Below, in pieces: positions 1-9,427 of a stretch of DNA of 64,000 nt (its first letter is position 1; every line of letters begins with the position of its first letter). This stretch comes from Vagococcus allomyrinae (GTDB taxonomy: Bacteria > Bacillota > Bacilli > Lactobacillales > Vagococcaceae), in the NCBI RefSeq assembly GCF_017829975.1, contig NZ_JAEEGA010000012.1:62001-126000 (forward strand). The letters are read 5' to 3'. Made by a program: the position numbers and the translations under genes. The notes beneath the pieces are model-generated. The model saw nothing but the letters and a program-made list of their open reading frames with translations, did no database searches and was not told the origin of the DNA.

Positions 1-408
1 AACTGGAGAATCTTCATTAGTGTTGGTATTAACCACAGCAGCCTGCTCAAACTCCTGACCAGCAAATAAATGCTCAATATTCAAATCAGACGGATAGTCA
101 CGGACAATCAACTGCTGAACATCCCCTCCATCTACCTGAACCGGCTCAATGGTTAAACCTGTAATAATGCGCAATTCATTTAAAACTGAAAAATCTCTTG
201 GCTGACTCATAGCAACAGTCAAACGATCATCCTCCCTTTTCAAAGGAAAGACATTGTATTGTTTAGCAAAACTTCTGGGAATTAACTCAAGCAATTGCTT
301 ATCAAAAGGCGTATTAAACAAATCTAACCCGTAATCATTTTCGTCCTTAATCGTAGAATGCCGTCGTTTCCTTCGTGAGTTTCTTTTCTTTGACACTTGC
401 TGACTCAC
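1..408 (-). CDS. pilB: Type IV pilus assembly ATPase PilB, second copy (partial, 5' part only)
   Basis: The reading frame runs off the left edge, so only about 136 N-terminal residues are visible. It matches the N-terminal domain of the complete PilB at 26144-27712 nearly throughout: a basic lysine/arginine start, then LLELIPRSFAKQY, VAMSQP and RDYPSDLNI. PilB is the cytoplasmic hexameric ATPase that powers pilus extension; the Walker motifs would lie beyond the window. The start is GTG at 408, chosen because GGAGG lies 7 bases upstream and MSQ matches the paralogue. It follows the GspK-like pilin by 14 bases, so it is the last visible gene of operon 1. Base composition looks more AT-rich than the operon 2 copy. 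Confidence 0.85.
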   Translation of the reverse strand, partial: MSQQVSKKRNSRRKRRHSTIKDENDYGLDLFNTPFDKQLLELIPRSFAKQYNVFPLKREDDRLTVAMSQPRDFSVLNELRIITGLTIEPVQVDGGDVQQLIVRDYPSDLNIEHLFAGQEFEQAAVVNTNTNEDSPV

Positions 409-422
409 CCAATGACCTCCTT

Positions 423-2456
423 CTAATAAACCAGATTTTCCACATAATCAAAGGTCCGGTTTATCACTTGGCTCGAGCCTTTATTGCCCGTATTTGTCGG
501 TTTCACAATCACTACTTGACCATCTGCTATACCAGTTTCCTTCGCCTTACTTAACTCTTCAACCTGAGTAACGTTAATCCCTTTTTTCTCCAAATCATTT
601 CTTAGTTCTTCACTATCTTTTTGGCTATATGGCTCGAGGATTACCTTTCCTTTTAAATGCCCCTTACTGACAGCTTCTTCAATAAATCGAGAATCAAAAA
701 GCAAATTTTCAGGCAATACTTTTAATGACAAATAGGAATTTTTTGCCACTTCCAAATGAAACGGCTCCACACCCGCGTATCCTAGCTCCATCTTAGCCCC
801 ACTTTTCAATACAATTTGGTTCCAAGCAGTCTCATCATCATAAAATGATGTAAACAATTCTGAATCCTTTTTCCCTGAAAAATCTTTAGGGTACTCACTA
901 TAAGATTTCCGACGAGTGGTTTTGACTGAGTCAATAAAACTAAGACCCTTCACTGATAAAATCGTTTTACTGCCCTCCAAAGTAAGACTGGACGGTCTTT
1001 CAGGTTGATTACCATTAAAATATGAAAATTCTAAGTGCCCACCCTCGTTTTTCATTAAGACATTCGTCAAGAGAAAGTTGCCAGTTACCTCGATTTTTCG
1101 AGAGTCGGTAATACTTGAATTTATGCCATTCTGATTAACTGGACCAGCATAAAGACTGCCGCCTGATAAGACCATTGCTCCAGTCAAAAATTCATTCCAA
1201 TTTGTTCCCTTAGGATCTTGAACCACGGCATTTGTAGCATACTGAGCAAAAGAAAAATTGTTAGCTTCCAATTGATTCGTCACTTGAATTTGTCCTTTGG
1301 AAAATAGAACACCCTGAGAAGACTTTCCACTGGCCTCTGAAAAAGTACTATTTATCAACAAATTATTCGTTTGAAAGTCCTTAACATCCAAAATCAAATT
1401 TGATTTTGGAACTGGTAACTCAATCAAAGTACCTGTAGCCGCCTTAACCGCATCCAGCTGAATAAAAGAAACCAATTGGGGATTTTCTGTTGAATTTCGC
1501 AAAGAGAGCACGTTTCCAGTTTGAAGCTGACTCCCTCCAATGCCCTTCATTTTTGGCCCATACTCCACTAAAAAAGAACCGGCAAATCGTAAATTACCAA
1601 TCTTTTTATCACCTGTAGTAAAATCTAGTGGACTACCATCGGTGATATCAACGATTTGTTCTGTCAAATCACCATATAATGGACTAGTTTGACTACTATA
1701 GCTCCCATAATCAAAGTTTTTTTCAGTTCCAGCCTGGAAGCGATAAAGCTGATCCATTTTTTTTAACCACTCATCAGCTGATAAATACTGACCACTCTCA
1801 TTTAGATAATAGGAATAGAAGACATTGCGCCAGGTATCAATACCTTGAATAGTTTGATCCACATCCACTTGCTCCCACTGCACTTCATAGATAAAATTTG
1901 CTGTTACTTTGGTCTTAGTCACAGCATCACGCCGTTTCTCTGTCACTTCTACGGTTAATGGAAATATCAATTGACTATTGGTCCGACTATCGCCTATTTT
2001 GTAACTATCTTTCGTCCAGCCAAAAGCCCCTGTTCCTTCATCCAATTTGTACGGATCAATTTTTAATACTTTATTTTTAGTTGAATCATAAAAAATCTCA
2101 TAAGAAAACTGTTTTTCCGCCCCAATATTGGCATCTTTAATTCCTTCAAACATTTCAGGTAATACCCACTGACTTACTAATCCTTTTAAAACTGTTTCAT
2201 CATTTCCCAACTTGCCTTCAGCAATCGTTATCGATAGCTTATCTTCCAGAACTTCTTTTATTTTCTGAGTGCCCTTTTGCATGGCATAGTCACTTACATC
2301 CTTGCTTTGCTTGAATTTGTCCACTCGATCAACTTGTGAAAATGCCCTCATCGCAAACAAAAAGATAGCTCCTACAATCACACTGGCCAAAATAATTGCC
2401 CCTAATGCATAGATTAAGGCATAGCCTGACTCTTCTTTTGCTTTACCACCTACCAT
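423..2456 (-). CDS. Very large GspK/PilX-like minor pilin (operon 1)
   Basis: About 677 residues. A class III prepilin signal lies near the N-terminus (KEESG then YALIYALGAIILAS). Position +5 after the glycine is not glutamate, which is typical of GspK/PilK-like pilins that sit at the fibre tip. The rest is a large beta-rich exported region, far longer than usual pilins (150-350 residues). It is a clear paralogue of 27725-29743 and shares motifs such as AGVEPFHLEV, SLTLEGS-like strands and a conserved VVIVKPTNTGNKG-type end. The start ATG at 2456 overlaps the previous gene by 14 bases, exactly as in operon 2; an upstream in-frame start at 2702 lies inside the neighbouring gene and was rejected. 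Inferred role: tip complex or adhesin subunit of a second pilus. Confidence 0.75.
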   Translation of the reverse strand: MVGGKAKEESGYALIYALGAIILASVIVGAIFLFAMRAFSQVDRVDKFKQSKDVSDYAMQKGTQKIKEVLEDKLSITIAEGKLGNDETVLKGLVSQWVLPEMFEGIKDANIGAEKQFSYEIFYDSTKNKVLKIDPYKLDEGTGAFGWTKDSYKIGDSRTNSQLIFPLTVEVTEKRRDAVTKTKVTANFIYEVQWEQVDVDQTIQGIDTWRNVFYSYYLNESGQYLSADEWLKKMDQLYRFQAGTEKNFDYGSYSSQTSPLYGDLTEQIVDITDGSPLDFTTGDKKIGNLRFAGSFLVEYGPKMKGIGGSQLQTGNVLSLRNSTENPQLVSFIQLDAVKAATGTLIELPVPKSNLILDVKDFQTNNLLINSTFSEASGKSSQGVLFSKGQIQVTNQLEANNFSFAQYATNAVVQDPKGTNWNEFLTGAMVLSGGSLYAGPVNQNGINSSITDSRKIEVTGNFLLTNVLMKNEGGHLEFSYFNGNQPERPSSLTLEGSKTILSVKGLSFIDSVKTTRRKSYSEYPKDFSGKKDSELFTSFYDDETAWNQIVLKSGAKMELGYAGVEPFHLEVAKNSYLSLKVLPENLLFDSRFIEEAVSKGHLKGKVILEPYSQKDSEELRNDLEKKGINVTQVEELSKAKETGIADGQVVIVKPTNTGNKGSSQVINRTFDYVENLVY

Positions 2457-3135
2457 TACCTGGAGTATCTCCTTTCGCTTTTTCATCATCACGATAACTA
2501 CAGACAAACTTGCGACTATAATGAATCTTCTTTTTGGAATCAGCCAATAATTTTTCCATGTCCCAGACACCAGTTGCACCGTTATAATAAGGAGTAAAAT
2601 CGATTGATTCTTGATAAAATAAAATAATGCCACTTGTTTGAATCGTAAAAGTATCTCGATAACTAGTTGTCCCGTAAGTTGTTTTACGGTTGTCATTCTC
2701 ATTTTTCTGTAAAAGAACTTTTATTTTGACGTTTCGATCTTTGATATAATAACTGTCTGATTTTTGGTTTGAATTATCATTAATATCAGTCAAAAAAATA
2801 GGATTAATTCCCTCATCCGAAGGCTTATTCACCAAAGACTCTGTAACATTTCCCTCAGTGATTTTGATAATATGAGTCTCTTTCCAACTTCCACCACTAA
2901 ATTTGCCAAAATAGTTTGCCTCTTTATATACCTCTGGTGTGCGACTTATTTTTTCAATCTTAGCGACCATTAAGTTAGCAGTCTGTTGAAATTCCACCTG
3001 CTGTCCTTGAATAGTCGACGCCTTAGAAATGCTAAATAATACACTTGAAAGTAAGATGGCGACCAAACCAAAAATCACCATTGCACCTAAAACCTCAATC
3101 AAACTCAATCCCCGCTCATCATTAATTAATCTCAT
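2443..3135 (-). CDS. Type IV minor pilin (GspJ-like), operon 1
   Basis: 230 residues with a canonical class III prepilin leader. A short N-terminus ends DERG, followed by LSLIEVLGAMVIFGLVAILL with glutamate at mature position 5, so PilD should cleave after the glycine and methylate the new N-terminus. The hydrophobic alpha-1 helix is followed by a soluble domain with a conserved end (YSRKFV...GNGRW). It is a close paralogue of 29730-30428. It lies between the other minor pilin and the GspK-like giant, the gene order expected for a priming complex (GspI/J/K-type). Its 3' end overlaps the next gene by 14 bases, which suggests translational coupling. Confidence 0.85.
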   Translation of the reverse strand: MRLINDERGLSLIEVLGAMVIFGLVAILLSSVLFSISKASTIQGQQVEFQQTANLMVAKIEKISRTPEVYKEANYFGKFSGGSWKETHIIKITEGNVTESLVNKPSDEGINPIFLTDINDNSNQKSDSYYIKDRNVKIKVLLQKNENDNRKTTYGTTSYRDTFTIQTSGIILFYQESIDFTPYYNGATGVWDMEKLLADSKKKIHYSRKFVCSYRDDEKAKGDTPGNGRW

Positions 3136-3150
3136 CGCCCATCCCTCCTA

Positions 3151-3810
3151 TCAAGAATCAATCACCCAATTTAAAACTGTTGATGTTAACAGACTCCCAT
3201 TTTTTTTGTCATAGACTAATATCGTTAAATCAACCCCCTCAGTGCGAGGATTATACGAAGCATTTGTTTCTGGGGTGCTCACCTGAATCTCTACTAAAAA
3301 ATCTGTTCCCTTCGTTCCGTGAAGATATTCACCAATATACAATTGATTAACCTCCGACCGCAGTTTTTCAGGTAAAAAGTTAGCCTCTGTCGGGTAATAT
3401 TTTACCTTTCTCACGAAATTGCCTCGCTTACTGTCAACCTCTTTCACTTCAACTTCACCATAAACAGGAAGAGACCCATCCCGTTGAATTCCAGTATTAT
3501 CCAAAATAAGGTGGCCGCGACGAGCGATCTGCTTATCCGTTAAGTTTTTCCCTTGTTGGATCTGTACAAAGACATAATTATTTAAATAAGCAATATCCTG
3601 AATCTGCCCTTTGTAAAGTAACCATTCTTTGATATCTTCACGGACAAAAGCAGCTTCTTCTTTTCGTTTAGTTAATTGGATAGCTAGACTATTTTGATGG
3701 ACTAACGTCGCTAGCAACATAAAACAACTCCCAAGAAGAATGACTGCCACAATAATTTCTATTAACGAAAACCCTTTTTCGTCTCTGAACAAACGAATGA
3801 CACCCGTCAT
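3151..3810 (-). CDS. Type IV minor pilin (GspI-like), operon 1
   Basis: 219 residues. The class III signal is DEKG then FSLIEIIVAVILLGSCFM, with glutamate at mature position 5, followed by a hydrophobic helix and a globular domain ending STVLNWVID. It is a paralogue of 30436-31131 across its full length. A good ribosome site (AAGGAGG) precedes the ATG, and the gene starts two bases after the small membrane protein stops. It is first in the visible pilin block of operon 1 and probably primes assembly together with the next two gene products. Confidence 0.85.
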   Translation of the reverse strand: MTGVIRLFRDEKGFSLIEIIVAVILLGSCFMLLATLVHQNSLAIQLTKRKEEAAFVREDIKEWLLYKGQIQDIAYLNNYVFVQIQQGKNLTDKQIARRGHLILDNTGIQRDGSLPVYGEVEVKEVDSKRGNFVRKVKYYPTEANFLPEKLRSEVNQLYIGEYLHGTKGTDFLVEIQVSTPETNASYNPRTEGVDLTILVYDKKNGSLLTSTVLNWVIDS

Positions 3811-3811
3811 G

Positions 3812-3985
3812 TTACAGCCTCCTTATTTTTGTACGCTGCTTTCGTCGTCTTTTTTTTCCACTCATCAATTCCTTAAGTTGCCGACTCATCTTCTCCTGTT
3901 TTCGATTCACTGACAGTAACAAAAAACTGTGGACCAATAAAATCAGACTAAGACCAATCATGATCCCATAAACTATAACTGTCAT
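3812..3985 (-). CDS. Small single-pass membrane protein
   Basis: 57 residues. The first 26 form a hydrophobic segment (VYGIMIGLSLILLVHSFLLL), followed by a strongly basic tail with KKRRRKQR. The start ATG at 3985 is preceded by GGGTGAG, and the stop is immediately before the next ribosome site, so it sits tightly between the lectin adhesin and the first pilin. I do not recognise the family. There is no counterpart in operon 2, where the pilins come first. An accessory or assembly factor is possible; coding status rests on the ribosome site, spacing and transmembrane pattern. Confidence 0.6.
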   Translation of the reverse strand: MTVIVYGIMIGLSLILLVHSFLLLSVNRKQEKMSRQLKELMSGKKRRRKQRTKIRRL

Positions 3986-3999
3986 CCACTCACCCTTAC

Positions 4000-6900
4000 T
4001 TATGGCAACTCAATTTCTCCCAACTGATTGTTTTTATACTCCCAATGATAGAGAGATACTTCATCACGCGAAATTGGTTGAAGATAAATACTTAACCAAA
4101 ACTCAGAACTATTTGAGACATCAATAGACTCAAATGGACTTACACTGGCTGATACCTCATGCCCTCCATCAGTCTGTGTCACCACATAGCCCACTAATCG
4201 ATAGTTCATCGGTACTATTGCCTTGAAATCAACTAAAGGATAATCACTTTGATACTTTATGATATAAGTATCGAATCCCCCCAGATTGGTGTTAGAAGAA
4301 GTCATCTCTAGATTAAATACCTGACCTTCTTTCCCATGATTACGGCTAATTAAAGCACCGAATCCCTTTTGAGGAATGACCAGAGACTCATCTGGCTCAT
4401 TGATAATCTGTCTAATATGAACCACCACTTTACGATTACCATAAATTAGCTGACCTTCTTGATAAGTGTTGGTTATGTCATAAGTTAACAAGTGTTCTGT
4501 TCCATCAAGATTAATTAACTTAATAAAATCATGTAGATCAATTTCAGGTATCGCCACGGTTTGCTGCTGATCAATGCGCAAGCCTTGATCCATGATGACT
4601 TTCCCTAATTGATTTCCTTCCTCATCATGGATCGTTAAGCTGACCTTTTGGGGAATATCCGCCTCCCAGCAAACATCAGTCAATTCTTGTTGCTCTTTTT
4701 GACTGCCATACTCGGAAAATTCTACATAGTAACCTGCATTACTTCCGCCAACGTGGGTATAAGGAATATCGTTGAACCACTTATTCTTAAAAGCAAAAAT
4801 CATGGCATTTTCTGCATTTCCTGAATTATTAGGTTCGTTAGCAACTGCCGTGCCGCTATTGCTTTTTCTAACCCAGCCATCATGAACCCCAAGCGGAGCG
4901 CGCCCCCCTCCATCATAAGTAGGTTTAGTCAAGTACATCAAACCTGCCTCAGGCCCACTTGCCCAGTACCAATAACCTTTTCCACTGTCATACAGCGTTT
5001 CTGGTATTTGCTTTTCGTCCATAATCAACGAATTAGCAGCAGACGTTTTTGACAGTCTTGTGCCACCCAACCAACCTGGCATTTTGGCTATATTGTCAAA
5101 GATAAAATCATGTTCCTCGGAACTAGTGACAGTCGCCAAATACCCCTGTAACCCTTTGTAGGATAGCTTTTTGGACTCATTATAAGCCTTAGACCAACTG
5201 ATAGTTTCATTAACAAAGGTATAATAATGACTTCCTCCTGCTGGATCTGTCCAAGAAGTGTAGACTTTTTCATGAAAAACCAAGCGAATACTCCCTTGCT
5301 GATTCACATTGTCCGTCATAGTAACTCGCAAAGTAGACAGAAAATCATAAATCGTTGCAAGTTGATTATTACCTTCCATCGCAAAAGTAAATGAGCGACT
5401 TTTTTCTGTCTCACTATTTTCAAAAGAATACCAGCCTGTTGGCAAAGATAAACTAGTAAAATTTTTTATTACGGTATTTTTAGGAATTTGGATTTCCAAA
5501 GATTTCATTTTTTTATTTAACGAGTCATCTAACACAACATTAATCAACTTAGCTTCATCTTTTGTCCGTTCAACCTCAAAATCCACATACTGCTGCAATT
5601 CTTTTATCAGGTGACTGCTAACTTCACTGACATTATTAGAGCGGTCTACTGCTAGAATATGAATATACTGACCAGACTTTCTGCTGGCATCAATCGTAAA
5701 AGAAGTTTCAGTCTCATAGTTTAGAGCATCATCGTCAGGTGCCACATAAGAGTCAAATTTCTCTTTAGCAATACGTCCATAAGCATCTTTATAGCCTTCC
5801 ACAGTAGACCCAAGACTGGATGTAGGTGAATCAGACACGTCATAAAAATAGCCGGCTATATTGCTGACAATCGTTTCCTTTACCGTATCTGATCGTTTAA
5901 CACCTTGATTTTTCGTATTAGCTTCCACATACCACTGATAATCTTTTCCACGATCAATAGCCTTCACTTTGACATTTAACTGACCATCTTTCCCACATCT
6001 AATAACTGGACTTTCAGGTTTGGTTGGAGCTTGATCATCACGAACGGTTTGATCATTGGCAAAATTATCCAAAGAAACTTGAGCCAAGTTGTACAATGTG
6101 TTGGCAATGATTTTACGTTCATCCAAGGTAGAGGCTCCATTACTGTGTCCCGTCTGAATCATACCTACGTTGCCATTAGTTTTTAAATACCAGCCATTCC
6201 GATAGGTCTTGTTATCTTTTCCTACAAAATTTGTAATTGGATTTGGCCAACTACCAGTCGGTTGTCCAAACTCCAGCCAAACCGTCCCCATATCAACCTG
6301 TTGTAGTTCAATCGTATGAGCATACGGGATGGTAAATTTCGCACTATTTGCCAGCTCAAAGGGGTATTTCATTAAATAGCCATTGTCTTTAATGTTCACT
6401 TCTGTTGAACCAGTCCACACGCTAGCCAAAGGTTCGCCATTTTGAACAGTTCCTGGATGCACTTGCTGATAACCCAAACCTAAATATGGACCAAAAGCCT
6501 TCACCTGATTAGGATTTCGACCTGCAAGAGTATCGTGCCCCCACAAGGTACCTCGCCCCGACTGGACAAACTTTTCTGTTTCCGCAATAGCTAATGAGGT
6601 CAAATCTTTCATATTGTTACTGTCCCACGTCCCAAACATCAACACATCATATTGATAGTTACCACTACTATCTTTCAAATACGCATTTGGATTAGCATTA
6701 TAGGAAGCGTAGCTCACTTCATCTACTGATATCAGATTATTTCCATTCTGATCCTTCATAATCTCAGGACTATCGTTACTGACAGACTCAATCCATCCTT
6801 TTAATAAACTCACATTTGGATAGATATTCAACACTTTAATGGACTTACCATAATTTAAAGATCTAAGAGACCAATTCTCCCCATCTTCTGACTGATACAG

Positions 6901-7149
6901 CTGATACCCCATGTTGGATAACCCTGAAACAGCGTCCCAATCAAGCTTGGCATAATTTTTCTTAGTCTCTGGTTCCCATTTGTTTTCTGCTGCTAAACGA
7001 AAATCCCCATTTTTTTCAACAGTTGCCCCTCGCACTGCCCCACCACTCTTGACCTGTCTTCCCCAAAGGTACCCACTACCAATTAAAACAATCAATAGAA
7101 CAAACAGTAAGTAGGCCACATAAGATCGTCTATTTTGACCTCTATTCAT
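4000..7149 (-). CDS. Large secreted adhesin, DUF5057-like, with inserted C-type lectin-like domain
   Basis: 1049 residues. An N-terminal membrane anchor (VAYLLFVLLIVLIGSGYLWG) is followed by a fibronectin-like start, then a region with KVLNIYP, GTWDSNN and GHDTLAG that resembles proteins annotated DUF5057. The name is from memory; the homology to 17206-20004 is directly visible. Around residues 640-830 there is a C-type lectin-like domain: GYLATVTSSEEHDFI, WLGG, YWYWASGP, NEPNN, WFNDI, GYYVEF. The paralogue lacks this domain at the same place, so it is an insertion. The C-terminal 200 residues carry the module shared with three other giant proteins (HIRQIINEP, LVGYVVT, FWLSIYLQP). It lies between the SipW-type fibre genes and the pilins. 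Inferred role: carbohydrate-binding adhesin. Confidence 0.75.
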   Translation of the reverse strand: MNRGQNRRSYVAYLLFVLLIVLIGSGYLWGRQVKSGGAVRGATVEKNGDFRLAAENKWEPETKKNYAKLDWDAVSGLSNMGYQLYQSEDGENWSLRSLNYGKSIKVLNIYPNVSLLKGWIESVSNDSPEIMKDQNGNNLISVDEVSYASYNANPNAYLKDSSGNYQYDVLMFGTWDSNNMKDLTSLAIAETEKFVQSGRGTLWGHDTLAGRNPNQVKAFGPYLGLGYQQVHPGTVQNGEPLASVWTGSTEVNIKDNGYLMKYPFELANSAKFTIPYAHTIELQQVDMGTVWLEFGQPTGSWPNPITNFVGKDNKTYRNGWYLKTNGNVGMIQTGHSNGASTLDERKIIANTLYNLAQVSLDNFANDQTVRDDQAPTKPESPVIRCGKDGQLNVKVKAIDRGKDYQWYVEANTKNQGVKRSDTVKETIVSNIAGYFYDVSDSPTSSLGSTVEGYKDAYGRIAKEKFDSYVAPDDDALNYETETSFTIDASRKSGQYIHILAVDRSNNVSEVSSHLIKELQQYVDFEVERTKDEAKLINVVLDDSLNKKMKSLEIQIPKNTVIKNFTSLSLPTGWYSFENSETEKSRSFTFAMEGNNQLATIYDFLSTLRVTMTDNVNQQGSIRLVFHEKVYTSWTDPAGGSHYYTFVNETISWSKAYNESKKLSYKGLQGYLATVTSSEEHDFIFDNIAKMPGWLGGTRLSKTSAANSLIMDEKQIPETLYDSGKGYWYWASGPEAGLMYLTKPTYDGGGRAPLGVHDGWVRKSNSGTAVANEPNNSGNAENAMIFAFKNKWFNDIPYTHVGGSNAGYYVEFSEYGSQKEQQELTDVCWEADIPQKVSLTIHDEEGNQLGKVIMDQGLRIDQQQTVAIPEIDLHDFIKLINLDGTEHLLTYDITNTYQEGQLIYGNRKVVVHIRQIINEPDESLVIPQKGFGALISRNHGKEGQVFNLEMTSSNTNLGGFDTYIIKYQSDYPLVDFKAIVPMNYRLVGYVVTQTDGGHEVSASVSPFESIDVSNSSEFWLSIYLQPISRDEVSLYHWEYKNNQLGEIELP

Positions 7150-7161
7150 CTCAGCTGCCTC

Positions 7162-7794
7162 CTAATCATTGTCAATTTTTGTCGCCAACGTTAAATCAAT
7201 TTCATGCAATTCCCCATTTTCTGGAACTTTCCCAGACCACCAAACGGCCCGATATCCCAGAGCCCCATTTGAAACACTTTCAACTTTAAGTAACAGGCTA
7301 AATTTTCCATTTTGATACTCCTTTGGCAAAGTAGCAGCCAATCCAACTTCACTAAATAACATTTCCGTCTTTTCCTGACTAGCTAAAGCATTCAAATAGT
7401 AAAAGTAACCATCTTCTCCTAATTTCCAATAAGAGCTTGGTTCAAGAATAATTTCTTGGCCAACTCTTGAAGGCAAAACCCGTTCTACCGTCTCTCCAGC
7501 AACGTTCACTTTAATACTTGGCTGAACCATCACCCTAATAAATTGCGTTAATGTGCCAGTGTTAGTAAATGTAACTTCTTTTTTTATCATTTGATTAGGT
7601 TGAACCGTCTCAGGCTCATCAAAAACTTCATCAATTTTGCTCTCTAAATTTCCAATTTGAAAAAGATTATTCTTTTCTTCTCTAATCATCCCAGCAGCAT
7701 AAACTACTATTCCACCAATCAATAGACATAGTCCCAGCATCATCACTAGTAACATCAGATAAGGAGGCTTTTTATGTTTTTTCCTGTTTCTCAT
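7162..7794 (-). CDS. SipW-type (TasA/CalY-like) membrane-anchored protein
   Basis: 210 residues with a basic N-terminus and one hydrophobic segment (LMLLVMMLGLCLLIGGIVVYA), then IDEVFDEPETVQPNQMIKKEVTFTNTG. That last stretch is the hallmark of TasA-like proteins, in which a post-signal VxE...F..P...V.PG...K.V.V.N.G pattern occurs. EDGYFYYL is shared with the fibre proteins next door. The end, YRAVWWSGKVPENGEL, matches YRDAWWQGQTPANGKL in 50896-51591, its positional counterpart in operon 3. It probably belongs to the SipW-dependent fibre assembly; whether SipW cleaves it or it stays membrane-tethered is unclear. Confidence 0.65.
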   Translation of the reverse strand: MRNRKKHKKPPYLMLLVMMLGLCLLIGGIVVYAAGMIREEKNNLFQIGNLESKIDEVFDEPETVQPNQMIKKEVTFTNTGTLTQFIRVMVQPSIKVNVAGETVERVLPSRVGQEIILEPSSYWKLGEDGYFYYLNALASQEKTEMLFSEVGLAATLPKEYQNGKFSLLLKVESVSNGALGYRAVWWSGKVPENGELHEIDLTLATKIDND

Positions 7795-7805
7795 TCACAC
7801 ACCTC

Positions 7806-8678
7806 CTAATGAAGCTTTCCGTTATACAATGATGCAACAGGACCAGACAGTTGCCAGTCATCCAACAACTGCTTGCTAATATCATGTCCATCCATTACTG
7901 GAACCAACTGATATAAAGCCCCCTTATATTCGTTGGGAATTGTTTCTGCTAAAGAGACACTTGTTAATAAAGGAATCGTACTATCACCAGGCTGTAATAC
8001 CTCAGAATAATAAAAATAGCCAGATTCATAATACCAATAGTCTTGAAGGTTACTATGAGGTGGATTAGTTGAATCATAGATAGCTGACTCATTAAAATGC
8101 AACGTAAGATAAGCCAAGCCTTCCGTAGAAGGCGTTCCCTTATACTTATAAGCCGTTTCACTATTTTGCGTATCACTTAGAAAAACACTACTTGCAACAA
8201 AAAATACTCCCGAGGCATCATAGGTATTTCCCACTTTCCAAGTCGATAGTTGCTCAGCTTCGATGGGTTGACTACTGGCTTTATTGACTTTTTTTAAGCC
8301 GCCATTTCCCACCCCCTCACCATCTCGTAAATCAACTTCAAACTGTAATAAAAATTCGTACAACGAGACACGGGCAATCGCCGGTATCTGACCATTATTT
8401 TGAACTGTCACCCTTTTCTCAGTCTCTTTCCCCGGACGCCACTGTAAATCCGGTTTAAATAACTCGTCAATCAGCAAGGATAACTCCTTAACTGTCATTT
8501 GCGTGTGGTTAATGCGCTCATCACTATACGTAATCCAGGCATATGTGCTCCCCACAACTAATAACAGACTCAGTAAGAGGCAGAAAAGCATCCATAATAC
8601 CTTACTGTCCAAAAAAGTGAGAAAAAGATGGTGACATTTTGAGTGAGACCGTCTAATCCTATTTCTCTTTTTAGCCAT
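7806..8678 (-). CDS. SipW-dependent fibre-type protein (TasA/BsaA-like)
   Basis: 290 residues. A long basic N-terminus and a hydrophobic segment end in VGSTYAWITYSDERINHTQ, the signature of SipW-dependent signal peptides (hydrophobic core, then T-Y/F-A-W). Downstream come FKPDLQWRPGKETEKRVTVQNNG and SGYFYYSEVLQPGD, both typical of the TasA/CalY family. It is the positional and sequence counterpart of 51613-52497. Start ATG at 8678 is preferred over ATG 8687 because GAAGG lies nine bases upstream of it. Expected product: an exported matrix-fibre subunit or its chaperone. Confidence 0.7.
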   Translation of the reverse strand: MAKKRNRIRRSHSKCHHLFLTFLDSKVLWMLFCLLLSLLLVVGSTYAWITYSDERINHTQMTVKELSLLIDELFKPDLQWRPGKETEKRVTVQNNGQIPAIARVSLYEFLLQFEVDLRDGEGVGNGGLKKVNKASSQPIEAEQLSTWKVGNTYDASGVFFVASSVFLSDTQNSETAYKYKGTPSTEGLAYLTLHFNESAIYDSTNPPHSNLQDYWYYESGYFYYSEVLQPGDSTIPLLTSVSLAETIPNEYKGALYQLVPVMDGHDISKQLLDDWQLSGPVASLYNGKLH

Positions 8679-8693
8679 GTCACCCATCCTTCT

Positions 8694-9389
8694 CTACTTT
8701 TTTCTTTTTTTCCAAAGCAACAGTACGATAAGAATTAACAACAATCCGATTAATGCTTTATACATGGCGTTCTTTACTTCCTCACCAGTTTTTGGTAGTA
8801 AGCCATGCCCGTCCTGATCCTTCGGTGTTGGTTTTTCTTTGCTCACATCCGTAGTAGTTGGTCGTTTTGTCCCAATAAATGTCCACTTATACTTAAGTTC
8901 ACTTTCCTCAGAATAATCCTTCACTGACAATTCCTTAGAAACCATAAAATCAACCTTTAATATCTGATCTTTTCCGTATTCACACGTCCCAATCAATAAA
9001 GGAGTCACCCTCCAATCAAAGGAGCCATCACCCAAAAGTGGACCTTGATACAACAGTTGCTCATTGAGAGTCAAACTCATCGTCACAAACTCGCTAAAAT
9101 CAAGAGCCCCTGTTTGAGAAATTGGTTCAACCAATAGCCCTAATTCAAAGGGGTTTTCAATATCAAGACTGCGAATCGTAATCGTTTTTTCATACTGTTC
9201 TCCAGGTAGCACACTGGGGAGATCCACAAAATATTCGCCTTCACTTGTAGCATAAAGACCTGTATCATCCCCAATCACAACACCAACAGGGAGGGTTTCA
9301 CCAACTGCCTGATACTCACTGAAAGCGGTCATGATCGATGCTAACACTATCATCCATTGAATGATTCTTAACACTTTTTTGTGCATCAT
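8694..9389 (-). CDS. LPxTG-anchored cell-wall protein of the SipW module
   Basis: 231 residues with a classical signal peptide (hydrophobic residues 9-22) and a C-terminal sortase signal: LPKTGEE, a hydrophobic stretch, then the tail KKRKK. The mature part has a PGEQYEKTITIRS-type stretch resembling the beta-sandwich of TasA-associated proteins. Its counterpart in operon 3 (52591-53271, LPQTGEE) has the same length and order. No sortase gene is in the window, so a housekeeping sortase must act. Likely role: it anchors or nucleates the SipW-dependent fibre on peptidoglycan, much as TapA does in Bacillus. That role is inferred. Confidence 0.75.
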   Translation of the reverse strand: MMHKKVLRIIQWMIVLASIMTAFSEYQAVGETLPVGVVIGDDTGLYATSEGEYFVDLPSVLPGEQYEKTITIRSLDIENPFELGLLVEPISQTGALDFSEFVTMSLTLNEQLLYQGPLLGDGSFDWRVTPLLIGTCEYGKDQILKVDFMVSKELSVKDYSEESELKYKWTFIGTKRPTTTDVSKEKPTPKDQDGHGLLPKTGEEVKNAMYKALIGLLLILIVLLLWKKRKK

Positions 9390-9427
9390 AAGCCCCTTCC
9401 TTTTCTTGAGTTTTACTGAGAATAATA

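Noticed and set aside
2457-2702. Longer start (ATG 2702) for the GspK-like pilin; the same in operon 2 (29744-29794)
   Set aside because: Lies inside the upstream pilin gene, places 80 extra residues before the prepilin leader and has no ribosome site; the paralogous starts agree at 2456 and 29743.
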